A stretch of DNA of 64,000 nt, from the NCBI RefSeq assembly GCF_010667575.1, contig NZ_JAABNT010000017.1, positions 1-64,000 of the forward strand, written 5' to 3'. The first letter of the stretch is position 1; each line of letters begins with the position of its first letter. This stretch comes from Sulfitobacter sediminilitoris (GTDB lineage: Bacteria; Pseudomonadota; Alphaproteobacteria; Rhodobacterales; Rhodobacteraceae). Position numbers and translations under genes: made by a program. Positions 1 through 7,600 of this stretch are shown piece after piece. A model generated the notes under the pieces. That model saw nothing but the letters and a program-made list of their open reading frames with translations. It searched no databases and was not told the origin of the DNA.

Positions 1-52
1 CTTTGATGAATTCCCATTCCAGATCGCTCATGTCTGATCGCGCCACTTGCAT
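1..52 (-). CDS. IS5-family-like transposase, N-terminal end only
   Basis: Reading leftward from an ATG at 50-52, the frame stays open to the window edge and gives MQVARSDMSDLEWEFIK. The R-S-D-x-S-D-x-E-W-x-x-I pattern is what the N-terminus of many IS5-family (DUF4096-type) transposases looks like. A GGGAGG ribosome-binding sequence precedes the ATG. Only 17 codons are visible, so this rests on a short motif. If right, an insertion sequence borders the importer operon on this side and one of its ends should lie between 60 and 200. It could instead be an unrelated gene. Confidence 0.45.
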   Translation of the reverse strand, partial: MQVARSDMSDLEWEFIK

Positions 53-231
53 CCTCCCGCCCGTTGTTTGGGCGAAATGAATCACAAACCTATGCCGCTA
101 AACAAGAATTAATGGGTGTGCTGCCTAGAGATTTCTCAGTCGGATAATATGGGGGAACCACCCCAGTTTTCGTCAGAAGACCCAAATAATAAAATACGGG
201 CAATAATTACATAATCCGTATTACCGCCCCA
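53..231. other. AT-rich intergenic stretch beyond the importer operon
   Basis: No gene is seen. The sequence is notably more AT-rich than its surroundings (around 90-120 and 180-225). It would contain one end of the putative IS and the 3' flank of the minus-strand ABC operon. I could not define the terminal inverted repeat because the other end of the element is outside the window. Confidence 0.4.
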
Positions 232-936
232 TCACGCCCCGAAATAACTCTTCGCCAGCTGATCGTCCTGCGCCAGTTCTTCCGCCGTGCCCTCCGCAGT
301 CACATGGCCGCCTTCCAGAACGTACAAACGGCTTGCCAGCGACAGGGCAAAATTCGCGTTCTGTTCGGTGACGATCACCGTCAGGCCCAGTTCGGCGGAC
401 AGCCGCTTGAGCACTTCGGCGATCTCGGCGCAGACCTTGGGGGCGAGGCCGATGGTGGGTTCGTCCACCAGCAGGACGGAGGGCGAGGTCATCAGGGCGC
501 GGCCCAGGGAGACCATCTGGCGTTCGCCGCCCGATTGGGTCGAGGTTTCCTGCCATTCGCGTTCGGCCAGACGGGGAAAGAGGCGGTGGACGGCGGCCAT
601 GTTTTCCTCGATGTCGTCGCGGGCGGTGTAGGCGCCGACAAGCAGGTTGTCGCGGACGGTCATGTGGGGAAAGAGGTTGAAGCGTTCGGGGGCGTAGCCG
701 ATGCCGCGTTTGACCATGTCGGCGGGTTTGAGGCCGGTGACGTCCTCGCCGTTCAGGCGGATGGTGCCGGTGGTTTTCACAAGGCCCATGATGCAGTCGA
801 GAAGCGTGGATTTGCCGGCGCCATTGGCACCGACGATGGCGATGGTTTCGCCCGGCTTGACGGTGAGAGAGACGTTACTGAGGGCCTGGGCCTTGCCGTA
901 GAAGGCGCAGAGATTGTCGATTTCGATCACGTGCAT
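232..936 (-). CDS. HAAT-type ABC transporter ATP-binding protein (LivF-like)
   Basis: This is the second ATPase of a branched-chain-amino-acid-type importer. It binds and hydrolyses ATP on the cytoplasmic face of the permease pair. The 234-residue product carries a Walker A motif (GANGAGKST), a signature sequence in the form QSGGERQM and a Walker B motif (LLVDEPTIGLAP). The length is normal for LivF. Its ATG overlaps the stop of the LivG-like gene in an ATGA junction, so the two are translationally coupled. It is the last gene of the five-gene importer operon that starts with the binding protein at 4856. The substrate cannot be read from the ATPase. The operon shares its operator motif with the adjacent BMC operon, which points to the amine or amino acid processed there. 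Confidence 0.92.
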   Translation of the reverse strand: MHVIEIDNLCAFYGKAQALSNVSLTVKPGETIAIVGANGAGKSTLLDCIMGLVKTTGTIRLNGEDVTGLKPADMVKRGIGYAPERFNLFPHMTVRDNLLVGAYTARDDIEENMAAVHRLFPRLAEREWQETSTQSGGERQMVSLGRALMTSPSVLLVDEPTIGLAPKVCAEIAEVLKRLSAELGLTVIVTEQNANFALSLASRLYVLEGGHVTAEGTAEELAQDDQLAKSYFGA

Positions 937-1664
937 CAGGTGTCCCCCAGATACGAGGCGCGGACCTCGGCGTTGGCGAGCACGTCCTTGAAGCTGCCGT
1001 CGGCAAGCAGTGTGCCACGTTCGATGGCGATGGCGCGGTCGATCAGTGGTTCCATCGCGGGCAGATCGTGCGAGACCATGAGGAAGGTAAAGCCGCGCTG
1101 GCGCAGGTCCTGAATGAGATCAGCGATCATGGCGATTTCGCCGCTGGTGAGGCCTGCGAAAACCTCGTCTAGCAACAGCACCGTGGCGCCGGTCGCAAGG
1201 GTGCGGGCGAATTCAAGTTTGCGCAGGTCGCCCATGGCAAGCTCGGAAGCGGGGCGATCAAGGTCGGACAGGGTGAAGCCGACGGATTGCGCGATGTCGG
1301 CCTCGCGCTGGTGATCAACGGTGCCAAAGATCATGGCGCGCAAGCTGTCTGGCATCAGGCCCACGCGGATGTTTTCGCGCACGGAAAGGTCCGTAAAGGG
1401 GCGCGGCACCTGATAGGTCCGGCTGATGCCACGGGCGATGCGGTCGGGCGTGGAGAGTGAGGAAATTTCCTGCCCCATGAAAGTGATCGTGCCGGAGGTT
1501 TGTCTGAGTTCGCCCATGATCTGGCTGAACACCGTCGTTTTGCCCGCGCCGTTGGGGCCGATAAGGCCGAGGCTTTCGCCCTGCGCTAGATCGAAGCTGA
1601 GGTCGTTGGTTGCGGTCAGGCCGCCGAAGCGTTTCACGAGGTTGCGGATTTCGAGGGCGTTCAT
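936..1664 (-). CDS. HAAT-type ABC transporter ATP-binding protein (LivG-like)
   Basis: First ATPase of the importer, about 243 residues from the start MNALEIRNLV. I prefer this start at 1664 to the longer open frame reaching 1802, because the extra residues are a low-complexity translation of the overlapping permease gene. Walker A (GPNGAGKTT), the LivG-typical Q-loop region (SRTYQVPRPF) and Walker B (LLLDEVFAGL) are present. Walker B ends in DEV rather than the more common DEP. The gene overlaps the permease stop by 4 nt and is coupled to livF downstream. It works with the two permeases and the periplasmic binding protein encoded upstream. Confidence 0.9.
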   Translation of the reverse strand: MNALEIRNLVKRFGGLTATNDLSFDLAQGESLGLIGPNGAGKTTVFSQIMGELRQTSGTITFMGQEISSLSTPDRIARGISRTYQVPRPFTDLSVRENIRVGLMPDSLRAMIFGTVDHQREADIAQSVGFTLSDLDRPASELAMGDLRKLEFARTLATGATVLLLDEVFAGLTSGEIAMIADLIQDLRQRGFTFLMVSHDLPAMEPLIDRAIAIERGTLLADGSFKDVLANAEVRASYLGDT

Positions 1665-2605
1665 GTGCGTGCCCCCCTCGCCCAAGCGATGCCGCTGTCG
1701 ATGATCGCCATGATCCCTTTGGGTTGGTACATGTAGATCAGCAGCGCGATGGCGCCGTAGACGAAAAACCGTTCCTGCCCCGGCAGGAAGGGGCGCAGCC
1801 ATTCCAAGAGGAAGACCATGAAGAAGGCGCCGATGATAGGGCCGAGAATGGTGCCCGCCCCGCCGATCAGCACGGCAACGATGATCTGGAACAGCACGTT
1901 GATGTCAAAGAACGCGCGCGGTGTGATGGTGCCAAGGTAATGAGCGTAGAACGCGCAGCCGAGGCCAGCGACGGCTGCCGAGACGAGGAAGGCGAAGCTT
2001 TTCAGTCGGGTGGTGGAGAGGCCGGAGCCGCGTACGGATTCCTCGTTCATGCCGATGGCCCAGAGGGCAGTGCCGAGGCGCGTGCGCATCAAAAGCCATG
2101 CCATAAGGGCAATGACAAGCATGAGACCCACGGCGAGATAATAGCCGTTTTCGGCCCCGCGCGTGAGGGCTGGCAGGCGCGAGATACCGCGCGTTCCGCC
2201 TGTCAGGTCAGGGCGGACGACGGGGACGAGCTGGTACATCAGTTCCATCACGGCGAGGGTGACGAGGGCGAAATAGCTGCCCTTGATGCGGAGGGCTGGC
2301 AGGAGGACGATGAGACCGCCCACCATCGTAACGAGGACGGCGATGGGGATCGACGCCTCAACCGGGAAGCCGTAGCGGCGGGTGAGGATGGCGGTGGTGT
2401 AGGCACCGATGCCGACAAGGAAGGGGTGGCCGAACGAAATGTAGCCGGTACGGCCCGAGAGGATATCCCAGGAGATGGCGAAGATCGCGAGGTAGCAGGC
2501 AAAGATCATCGTGCGCAGGGTCCCGTTGCCGACGAACTGCGGCATAAGGAACATCAGCGCGACAAAGGCGGCCCAGAGGATGAAGTGGTGGAGGCGGAGG
2601 TTCAT
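1661..2605 (-). CDS. HAAT-type ABC transporter permease (LivM-like)
   Basis: Inner-membrane permease of about 314 residues with many hydrophobic segments. It carries the LivM hallmark region around residues 50-75 (SGRTGYISFGH) and a C-terminal segment with GGAGTILGPIIGAF. The start is placed at the ATG at 2605, which has an AAAGG sequence eight nt upstream, rather than at a GTG three codons earlier. It lies between the LivH-like permease and the ATPases in the usual gene order. With LivH it forms the translocation pore. The substrate class, from family knowledge, is amino acids, short amides, urea or similar small polar molecules. Confidence 0.9.
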   Translation of the reverse strand: MNLRLHHFILWAAFVALMFLMPQFVGNGTLRTMIFACYLAIFAISWDILSGRTGYISFGHPFLVGIGAYTTAILTRRYGFPVEASIPIAVLVTMVGGLIVLLPALRIKGSYFALVTLAVMELMYQLVPVVRPDLTGGTRGISRLPALTRGAENGYYLAVGLMLVIALMAWLLMRTRLGTALWAIGMNEESVRGSGLSTTRLKSFAFLVSAAVAGLGCAFYAHYLGTITPRAFFDINVLFQIIVAVLIGGAGTILGPIIGAFFMVFLLEWLRPFLPGQERFFVYGAIALLIYMYQPKGIMAIIDSGIAWARGART

Positions 2606-2666
2606 CCCTGCCACCTTTGCTGCGCAGACGCGCCGGTTGCGTTTGAGGGGAACGTTGTGTGCATCA

Positions 2667-3518
2667 CTAGTGCTCCTCCCGTCCGAACAGCCCTTGCGGG
2701 CGCATAATCAGAACGGCGATGATCAGCAGCATGGTGAAGACCCCGCGCAGTTCCGGCGCCCAGACGGCGACGACGATGATCTCAAGAAAGCCGATGATAT
2801 GGGCCACGATCAGCGTGCCGATGATCGACCCGATCCCGCCGACGATGACGATCGCGACGGAGATGATCACGGGGGCGACCCACATCGATGGGGAAAGCTG
2901 CGTGTAGCTGGCAAAAAAGACACCACCCGCAGCACCCAACCCCCCGGAAATCGCCCAGGTGATCATGTTGATGCGGTCGGGGTCCACGCCTGAAATGGCA
3001 GCACCCTTCTGGTCCATGGATACGGCCTGCATGGCGCGGCCCGTGTGGGTTCCCCGAATGAAGGCGTAAAGCGCGAGGATGATGACCCAGCTCATCACCG
3101 TTGCGGCGAGGATGTTGTAGGTCACCTGCGCGCCGGAAATCGTAACAACGCCGGGGATGATCGGCAGCAGGATTTTCGAGGCGTCGCCAAACAGCAGGAC
3201 GACCGCCGATTGCATGATCACGGCCAAGATAAGGGTTGAGATTTCGACCGCGACCGGATCGCCCTTGAGCGGCTTGACGATCAGGCGGTGTTTCAGCAGG
3301 CCCATGACCGCACCAATCCCGACCGCACCAAGGAAACCGACCGCCTTGGGCATGCCCAGCACCTGCGACAGCCAGAAATAGATATAGCCGCCGATCATGA
3401 TGTAGGCGCCATAGGCGAGGTTCAGGGTCCGACCGATGGAAAAGATCAGCATGAAGCCCATCGCAATCAATGCGTAAAGGCCGCTGAGCAACAGCCCCTG
3501 AATGATGATCTGCAACAT
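2667..3518 (-). CDS. HAAT-type ABC transporter permease (LivH-like)
   Basis: Second inner-membrane permease, 283 residues, the usual size for LivH. The N-terminus has the family pattern GLLLSGLYALIAMGFMLIFS, and the C-terminus has the conserved GGIGSIIGTLIVAHIIG segment followed by MRPQGLFG. It is separated from the binding-protein gene by 57 nt containing a stem-loop (3542-3568) and from livM by 61 nt. It pairs with the LivM-like protein to form the channel. Confidence 0.92.
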   Translation of the reverse strand: MLQIIIQGLLLSGLYALIAMGFMLIFSIGRTLNLAYGAYIMIGGYIYFWLSQVLGMPKAVGFLGAVGIGAVMGLLKHRLIVKPLKGDPVAVEISTLILAVIMQSAVVLLFGDASKILLPIIPGVVTISGAQVTYNILAATVMSWVIILALYAFIRGTHTGRAMQAVSMDQKGAAISGVDPDRINMITWAISGGLGAAGGVFFASYTQLSPSMWVAPVIISVAIVIVGGIGSIIGTLIVAHIIGFLEIIVVAVWAPELRGVFTMLLIIAVLIMRPQGLFGREEH

Positions 3519-3541
3519 GTGCTTGCCTGTATGGAGGGGTT

Positions 3542-3568
3542 TGAGGCGGACGCGATGCGCCCGCCTCA
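3542..3568 (-). terminator. Stem-loop between binding protein and permease genes
   Basis: An 8-bp perfect inverted repeat, TGAGGCGG at 3542-3549 and CCGCCTCA at 3561-3568, sits directly after the stop codon of the binding-protein gene. It lacks a strong U-tract. Its position suits a partial terminator or a 3'-end mRNA stabiliser that keeps the binding protein more abundant than the membrane components. Confidence 0.5.
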
Positions 3569-3575
3569 GAGCGTG

Positions 3576-4856
3576 TTACTTGACCCAGCTGGGGACTTCG
3601 AATTCGGTATTGGCATATTCGAAGGGGTAGACCACACCGACGCTGCCGTCCTCTTTCCACTGGATCACCACCATGGAAGGCTGTGCATCCTCGTAGGGGG
3701 CGGTCAGATCAAAGCGGGCGTTCTGGGGGTAGGTCCGCTGGGTCACTTCCTCGACCTCATCTGGACCCCAGAAGGCGTAGCGCAGCCACAGCTTGCCGTC
3801 CTTCATCAGTTTGAGGTCCTGCTTGAGCATCTCAGCGTTCCACGCCTTGACGTCATTGAAACCGCCCGCTGCTTCGGCCGCTGCCATCGCCTGTTTCACA
3901 CCGTGGTAGGCGTTGAAGCCGTTGAAGTGAGGCATCTTTGGGCGCGTGTCGTATTTGGCCTGATAGTCCGCGACGAACTGTGCGCTGACCGGATCCAGAT
4001 CGAAGCCCACGGAGGGGATTGGCGAAAGGGTCGAGATGCCGCCGCCTGCGCCACCGGTGTCTTCCCAATATTCAAGACCAAGGGCCGAGACGTTCACGCC
4101 GGTCATCGCCATCGGCACCTGCAATTTCACGTACTGCGATGAAATCACTTGGGAATTCACGGATGAAACCTGATAGATGAAATCCGCGCCAGAGGCCTGT
4201 GCCTTGGAGAAGATCGGCGCGAAATCGACCGTGCCGATGTCGTAGGTGATGATCTCTTTGACCTCGATGCCCGCAACGGGGCCTAGGGCGTCTGTCACCA
4301 GACCGGTGATCGCCTCGCCGAACGCGGTGTCCTCGGCCAGGATCACGACTGAGTCCCAGCCCATCTTGGCCTTGAGGACGTCCGCGCCGAAGTTGATGTA
4401 GAGCGTCGCGAGGGCTTCATCGCTCGCGATGTTCATGAAATAGGGTGCCATGGTGTCGGGGTCTTCGACCACCATGTCGATGATGCCGATGTAGGATGTC
4501 CAGGTGTCCAGTGTCGGGATCTGGAATTCCTGCATGCGCGGCAGCCAGCCCAAAGACACATCGTCGATGGAGCCGGAAATGACGAAATCGACCTCTTCGG
4601 TCTCTGCCAGGTATTCGTAGGCTTTCACGCCTTCGGTGACGTCTTCACCGGTGTCGGCGGTGACCAGCGTGATCTGTTCGCCCATCACGCCGCCCGCTGC
4701 GTTCAGCTCTTCAATCGCCATTTCCGCGCCGCGCAGGGTGGACAGGCCGGTGTCCGAAGAGAGCGAGCCAATGAAGCCCACTTTGATTTCTGCCATGGCG
4801 GTTGAGGCCATGAGGGTCGCGGCCAATGAGGCGGCGATGCCGTATTTGAATGTCAT
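3576..4856 (-). CDS. Periplasmic substrate-binding protein of HAAT-type importer
   Basis: A 426-residue Leu/Ile/Val-type binding protein (Peripla_BP_6 family). The N-terminus is a clear Sec signal peptide ending STAMA before EIKVGFIGSL, so it acts in the periplasm. I start it at MTFKYGIAAS (4856). The longer open frame to 4922 would run over the operator palindrome at 4908-4917 and add a non-signal extension. It is the first gene of the importer operon and has its own operator. The shared operator with the BMC operon suggests that it captures the substrate for the compartment pathway. The ligand itself is not readable from sequence. Confidence 0.9.
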   Translation of the reverse strand: MTFKYGIAASLAATLMASTAMAEIKVGFIGSLSSDTGLSTLRGAEMAIEELNAAGGVMGEQITLVTADTGEDVTEGVKAYEYLAETEEVDFVISGSIDDVSLGWLPRMQEFQIPTLDTWTSYIGIIDMVVEDPDTMAPYFMNIASDEALATLYINFGADVLKAKMGWDSVVILAEDTAFGEAITGLVTDALGPVAGIEVKEIITYDIGTVDFAPIFSKAQASGADFIYQVSSVNSQVISSQYVKLQVPMAMTGVNVSALGLEYWEDTGGAGGGISTLSPIPSVGFDLDPVSAQFVADYQAKYDTRPKMPHFNGFNAYHGVKQAMAAAEAAGGFNDVKAWNAEMLKQDLKLMKDGKLWLRYAFWGPDEVEEVTQRTYPQNARFDLTAPYEDAQPSMVVIQWKEDGSVGVVYPFEYANTEFEVPSWVK

Positions 4857-4907
4857 GGAAGTCTCCCTTGTTGGTGGCTTGGCCCGTTGGCGGGCTCTAA
4901 CTGTATT

Positions 4908-4917
4908 CTGTATACAG
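4908..4917. promoter_or_regulatory. CTGTATACAG operator 1 (importer operon)
   Basis: A perfect 10-bp palindrome 52 nt upstream of the binding-protein start codon, within a longer partly symmetric context (ATTCTGTATACAGTAC). The same core recurs at 12128, 18329 and 18381. The candidate binder is the GntR/FadR-type regulator encoded at 18419. Confidence 0.75.
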
Positions 4918-4984
4918 TACACAACTTTGCGACTCGATCAACGATTATGACTCGTCCCGGCCCTGCATCGGACCCACCTGCCCG

Positions 4985-5347
4985 CTATTCGGGCGTCGAC
5001 AGGTGGTCGATTGAGCGGCAACACTGGACGTCGAGGATGAAGACCTGCTTGGGGTCGAGCATCTGGGGAGCGTTATCGAGATACCAACAGGCGGCATCTG
5101 CATTCTGAAGCGACAGAAGGCCAAGGAGGTCACGCGCTTGGGCGGGATAGCCATGTTTTTCGACGATCAGGGGTTTGCCCTGGGCGACCGCCCGCAGGAG
5201 CGACAGAATGCTCGTTCCGGAACCTGCTGCACGGGTCTGAACGGAAATCGGCGCGGCCTGCAGCGCCTGGAACCGGACACCGATCCAGGCATCGCGCACC
5301 CATTGGGGCGAGGTGCCATCGGGGGCGGAGATGATTTCGAAAAGCAT
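4985..5347 (-). CDS. Uncharacterised 120-residue protein, last gene of the BMC operon
   Basis: I do not recognise this protein. It starts 44 nt after the RidA-family gene in the same direction and is the last member of the BMC operon before the importer promoter. It has no signal peptide or membrane segment. Visible features are PQWVRDAWIG near the N-terminus, two cysteines together near the C-terminus (VQCCRS) and a preceding tryptophan-containing segment (CWYLDNAP). The composition looks like that of a folded soluble protein. It may be an accessory or regulatory factor of the compartment pathway. No function is assigned. Confidence 0.7.
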   Translation of the reverse strand: MLFEIISAPDGTSPQWVRDAWIGVRFQALQAAPISVQTRAAGSGTSILSLLRAVAQGKPLIVEKHGYPAQARDLLGLLSLQNADAACWYLDNAPQMLDPKQVFILDVQCCRSIDHLSTPE

Positions 5348-5391
5348 GGGCGAGCCTAGCGCGCCGACCAGTGCGGGCGCAACGGCGGGGT

Positions 5392-5802
5392 TCAGTTTTC
5401 CGGGATTGAACCATCCGGCGTGTGAATGACGGCATCCACGTCGATTTCGACAACAAGGCCCGGTTGCGTCAGTCCGGCTGTGACGGCGGTCAGCACCGGA
5501 TCGATATCTTTGAATACCTCGCCATGGGCTTTGATAAAGCCCGCCGCATGGGACATGTCAGTCAGGTAGACGCGGACGCGAGCCACGTGGCGCAATTCTG
5601 CGCCGACTTCGTTAAGGAACGCTTCTGTGCGGGAGAAGATATATTTCGTCTGCGCGTAGGCATCGTAAGGCGCGTGGATTTTACCCGTTGGCTCGATCGC
5701 TGTGGTGCCTGCGGTATAGGCGAAGGGGCCGATCCGCTTGGCCCGGGCATAGCTGCCGATCTCTTCAAACCGGCCGCCTGCCTTGTGGATCTCGACGCTC
5801 AT
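5392..5802 (-). CDS. RidA/YjgF-family protein, lacking the key arginine
   Basis: A 136-residue RidA-fold protein. Family members hydrolyse reactive enamine/imine intermediates such as 2-aminoacrylate, and RidA-like proteins are known from other BMC loci. The fold signature is visible (YAQTKYIFSRTEAFLNEVGA, VARVRVYLTDM, VVEIDVDAV). In canonical RidA the segment before the last strand is P-x-R, with the arginine binding the substrate carboxylate. Here the aligned region reads PVLTAV, so that position is Leu104. The protein may act on an imine without a carboxylate, or may not be a classical deaminase. It overlaps the upstream dehydrogenase gene by 4 nt, so it is part of the BMC operon. Confidence 0.88.
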   Translation of the reverse strand: MSVEIHKAGGRFEEIGSYARAKRIGPFAYTAGTTAIEPTGKIHAPYDAYAQTKYIFSRTEAFLNEVGAELRHVARVRVYLTDMSHAAGFIKAHGEVFKDIDPVLTAVTAGLTQPGLVVEIDVDAVIHTPDGSIPEN

Positions 5803-6980
5803 AGACCCAGACGGCCGCGAATGGCCTCGGCTGCGGCGTGAAGGGCTGTGTTTTCGGCTTCGGTCAGGCGCAGTTCCTCGACTTTGACGAGACCCCCCTG
5901 CCCCAGATGTGCGGGTACGCCGAGCACGACGCCGTCGATGCCGTATTCGCCCTGCAGCATCACAGAGACCGGGACGTGGCCGGTACGCGCGCCGCGCATG
6001 TGGTTGATGAGTTCGATGGAAGCGTGCGCTGGCGCGATGGTGGCTGAGCCGGATTTCTTAAGCGCCACGACCTGCCCACCGCCGGTGATGGCGTCCTTGA
6101 CGCAGGCCTCGATCTGCGCGTCGGAGAGGAAGACCGACAGCGGTCGCCCCTTGATCGTCGCGCGGGAAGAGATCGGGGCCATTTCGTCGCCGTGGGAGCC
6201 TAGCGTGATGGCGTCCACATCGGCGGGGCTGACGCCTGCGGCCTGTGCCAGCGCGTTGCGGAACCGGCTGGAATCGAGCGTGCCGGCCATGCCGAGGACA
6301 CGCTCGCGCGGGAAGCCAGTGGCGCGGAGCATCTCGACGGTCATCTCATCCAGCGGATTGGTAACGACGATGACGACAGCGTTGGGGGCCTCTGACCGGA
6401 TCGCTTCGGCGGCTTGCCGGATCACGCGGGCGTTGACGTCAATCAGATCGGCGCGGGTCATGCCGGGGCTGCGCGCACGGCCTGCGGTGACAACGACGAC
6501 CTCGGCCCCTCCGACCATGTCCAGCGTCTCGCCTCCGATGCAGCGCCCGCCTGCCCCAGTGATGCCGGAGGTGTGGTTGAGGTCGAGAGCAGTGGCGGCG
6601 GCAACGCCGGGGGCGATGTCGATCAGCGCGATTTCCTCGGCCATGTCTTGCATCGCGGCCAGATGGGCGATGTTGCCGCCGACGCCCCCTGCCCCGATCA
6701 GCGCCAGCTTGCCCAGGCGACGGGCCTTGCGGGGCGTGCGGCTGGGGGCCTGCCATTTCGGGGAACGGCGGTAGAGCACGCGACGAAGTGAAGTGATGCC
6801 ATCGGTGCGGACGGGTGCGGGCATTTCAACGGGGCCATCGACGAGTTTCAGGCCGAGGCGTTCAGCGGTCTCCTTCGCGAGGGCAGTGACGATATCGCCG
6901 GGCATCACCTCGACAATCAGCCGCCCGCGCTGGCGCGCGTCTTCGATGGCCTCGGCCCCGATGACGCGCGGATCGCTCAT
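5799..6980 (-). CDS. BMC-associated malate/lactate dehydrogenase-like enzyme with EutQ-like N-terminal extension
   Basis: A 393-residue NAD-dependent 2-hydroxyacid dehydrogenase-like protein. The core begins near residue 91 with the nucleotide-binding GAGGVGG. The specificity loop AGRARSPGMTR (Arg170, Arg176) is of malate rather than lactate type. The conserved TNPLDEM and the catalytic-His motif GSHGDEM (His263) are intact. The first 90 residues are extra. Residues about 8-49 follow the pattern seen at the N-terminus of EutQ (AExIxxARxxG... then PGxIVTxLAxExAxxLGL). Such a domain in a BMC operon suggests enclosure in, or docking to, the shell. The likely role is NADH/NAD+ recycling or 2-hydroxyacid metabolism in the lumen. 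It overlaps the BMC-T gene by 4 nt and the RidA gene by 4 nt. Confidence 0.88.
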   Translation of the reverse strand: MSDPRVIGAEAIEDARQRGRLIVEVMPGDIVTALAKETAERLGLKLVDGPVEMPAPVRTDGITSLRRVLYRRSPKWQAPSRTPRKARRLGKLALIGAGGVGGNIAHLAAMQDMAEEIALIDIAPGVAAATALDLNHTSGITGAGGRCIGGETLDMVGGAEVVVVTAGRARSPGMTRADLIDVNARVIRQAAEAIRSEAPNAVVIVVTNPLDEMTVEMLRATGFPRERVLGMAGTLDSSRFRNALAQAAGVSPADVDAITLGSHGDEMAPISSRATIKGRPLSVFLSDAQIEACVKDAITGGGQVVALKKSGSATIAPAHASIELINHMRGARTGHVPVSVMLQGEYGIDGVVLGVPAHLGQGGLVKVEELRLTEAENTALHAAAEAIRGRLGL

Positions 6981-7600
6981 GCTTCCTTGCCGTCCACGGC
7001 TTCGATGGCGCGGGTTGCGGCCTCGACGGCGGTTTGGACCGAATTTTCGGTGCCGGAGATGAAGAGACGACCAAAGCGGCCGACCGCGCGGACCTCAACC
7101 ATGTCGATTTCGGCGGCCTTCTCGGCCTCGTTGGCGGCGATGGAGATATAGGCGGCCGGGGCGCATTCGATGATGCCAAGGGTCTGACCCGGCACCAGAA
7201 GCGAGCCTTTGCGCCATTTGTTCAAGAGCTGCGCCTGATAGGGTTCGACGCTGGTGATGATCTGGGTGTTTGTAATCGACGGTTTCAGCCGGTCGGACAT
7301 GGTCGCGCCGAGTTCCGCCAGCATCGCATCGCGGGCGGCGGACACTTCGGCGTTTGACGGGGACCGCAGGATGAAGAAGCCAAACTCTCGCTCGACCATT
7401 TGCGTGGTGGCCTCGACGCTCGACGCCTTCAGCGCCCGGTCGATGAGGGAGAACACGCCATTGCCGGGGGCAAATTCACCGATGAGAACAGTGTCGCCAG
7501 AGAGCGGGACGGACCCCTGCACCGTCGCGCCATTGTAGGCGGCGAATTTGGGTTGCAGGTTGTCGATCTGCATCAGCGCCCGGATGGTTATCTCGCTCAT
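6977..7600 (-). CDS. BMC-T shell protein (tandem BMC domains)
   Basis: A 207-residue protein made of two BMC-type domains, roughly residues 1-95 and 105-200. The second contains LVPGQTLGIIECAPAAYISIAANEAEK-type secondary structure and ends VQTAVEAATRAIEA, a BMC-fold helix. The order of elements suggests a circularly permuted tandem trimer of the EutL/PduB/CsoS1D type. Such trimers form pseudohexamers with a larger, sometimes gated, central pore in BMC shells. It is the only BMC-T in the window. The gene overlaps the aldehyde dehydrogenase by 4 nt and the malate-dehydrogenase-like gene by 4 nt. Confidence 0.85.
   Translation of the reverse strand: MSEITIRALMQIDNLQPKFAAYNGATVQGSVPLSGDTVLIGEFAPGNGVFSLIDRALKASSVEATTQMVEREFGFFILRSPSNAEVSAARDAMLAELGATMSDRLKPSITNTQIITSVEPYQAQLLNKWRKGSLLVPGQTLGIIECAPAAYISIAANEAEKAAEIDMVEVRAVGRFGRLFISGTENSVQTAVEAATRAIEAVDGKEA

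Noticed and set aside
1610..2707. Open frame of 365 codons on the plus strand across the permease genes
   Set aside because: Composition is rich in Asp, Glu, Gly and His with no domain. The minus-strand frame encodes a clear LivM permease.
4857..4922. Longer N-terminus for the importer-1 binding protein
   Set aside because: It would place coding sequence over the operator palindrome and displace the signal peptide from the N-terminus.
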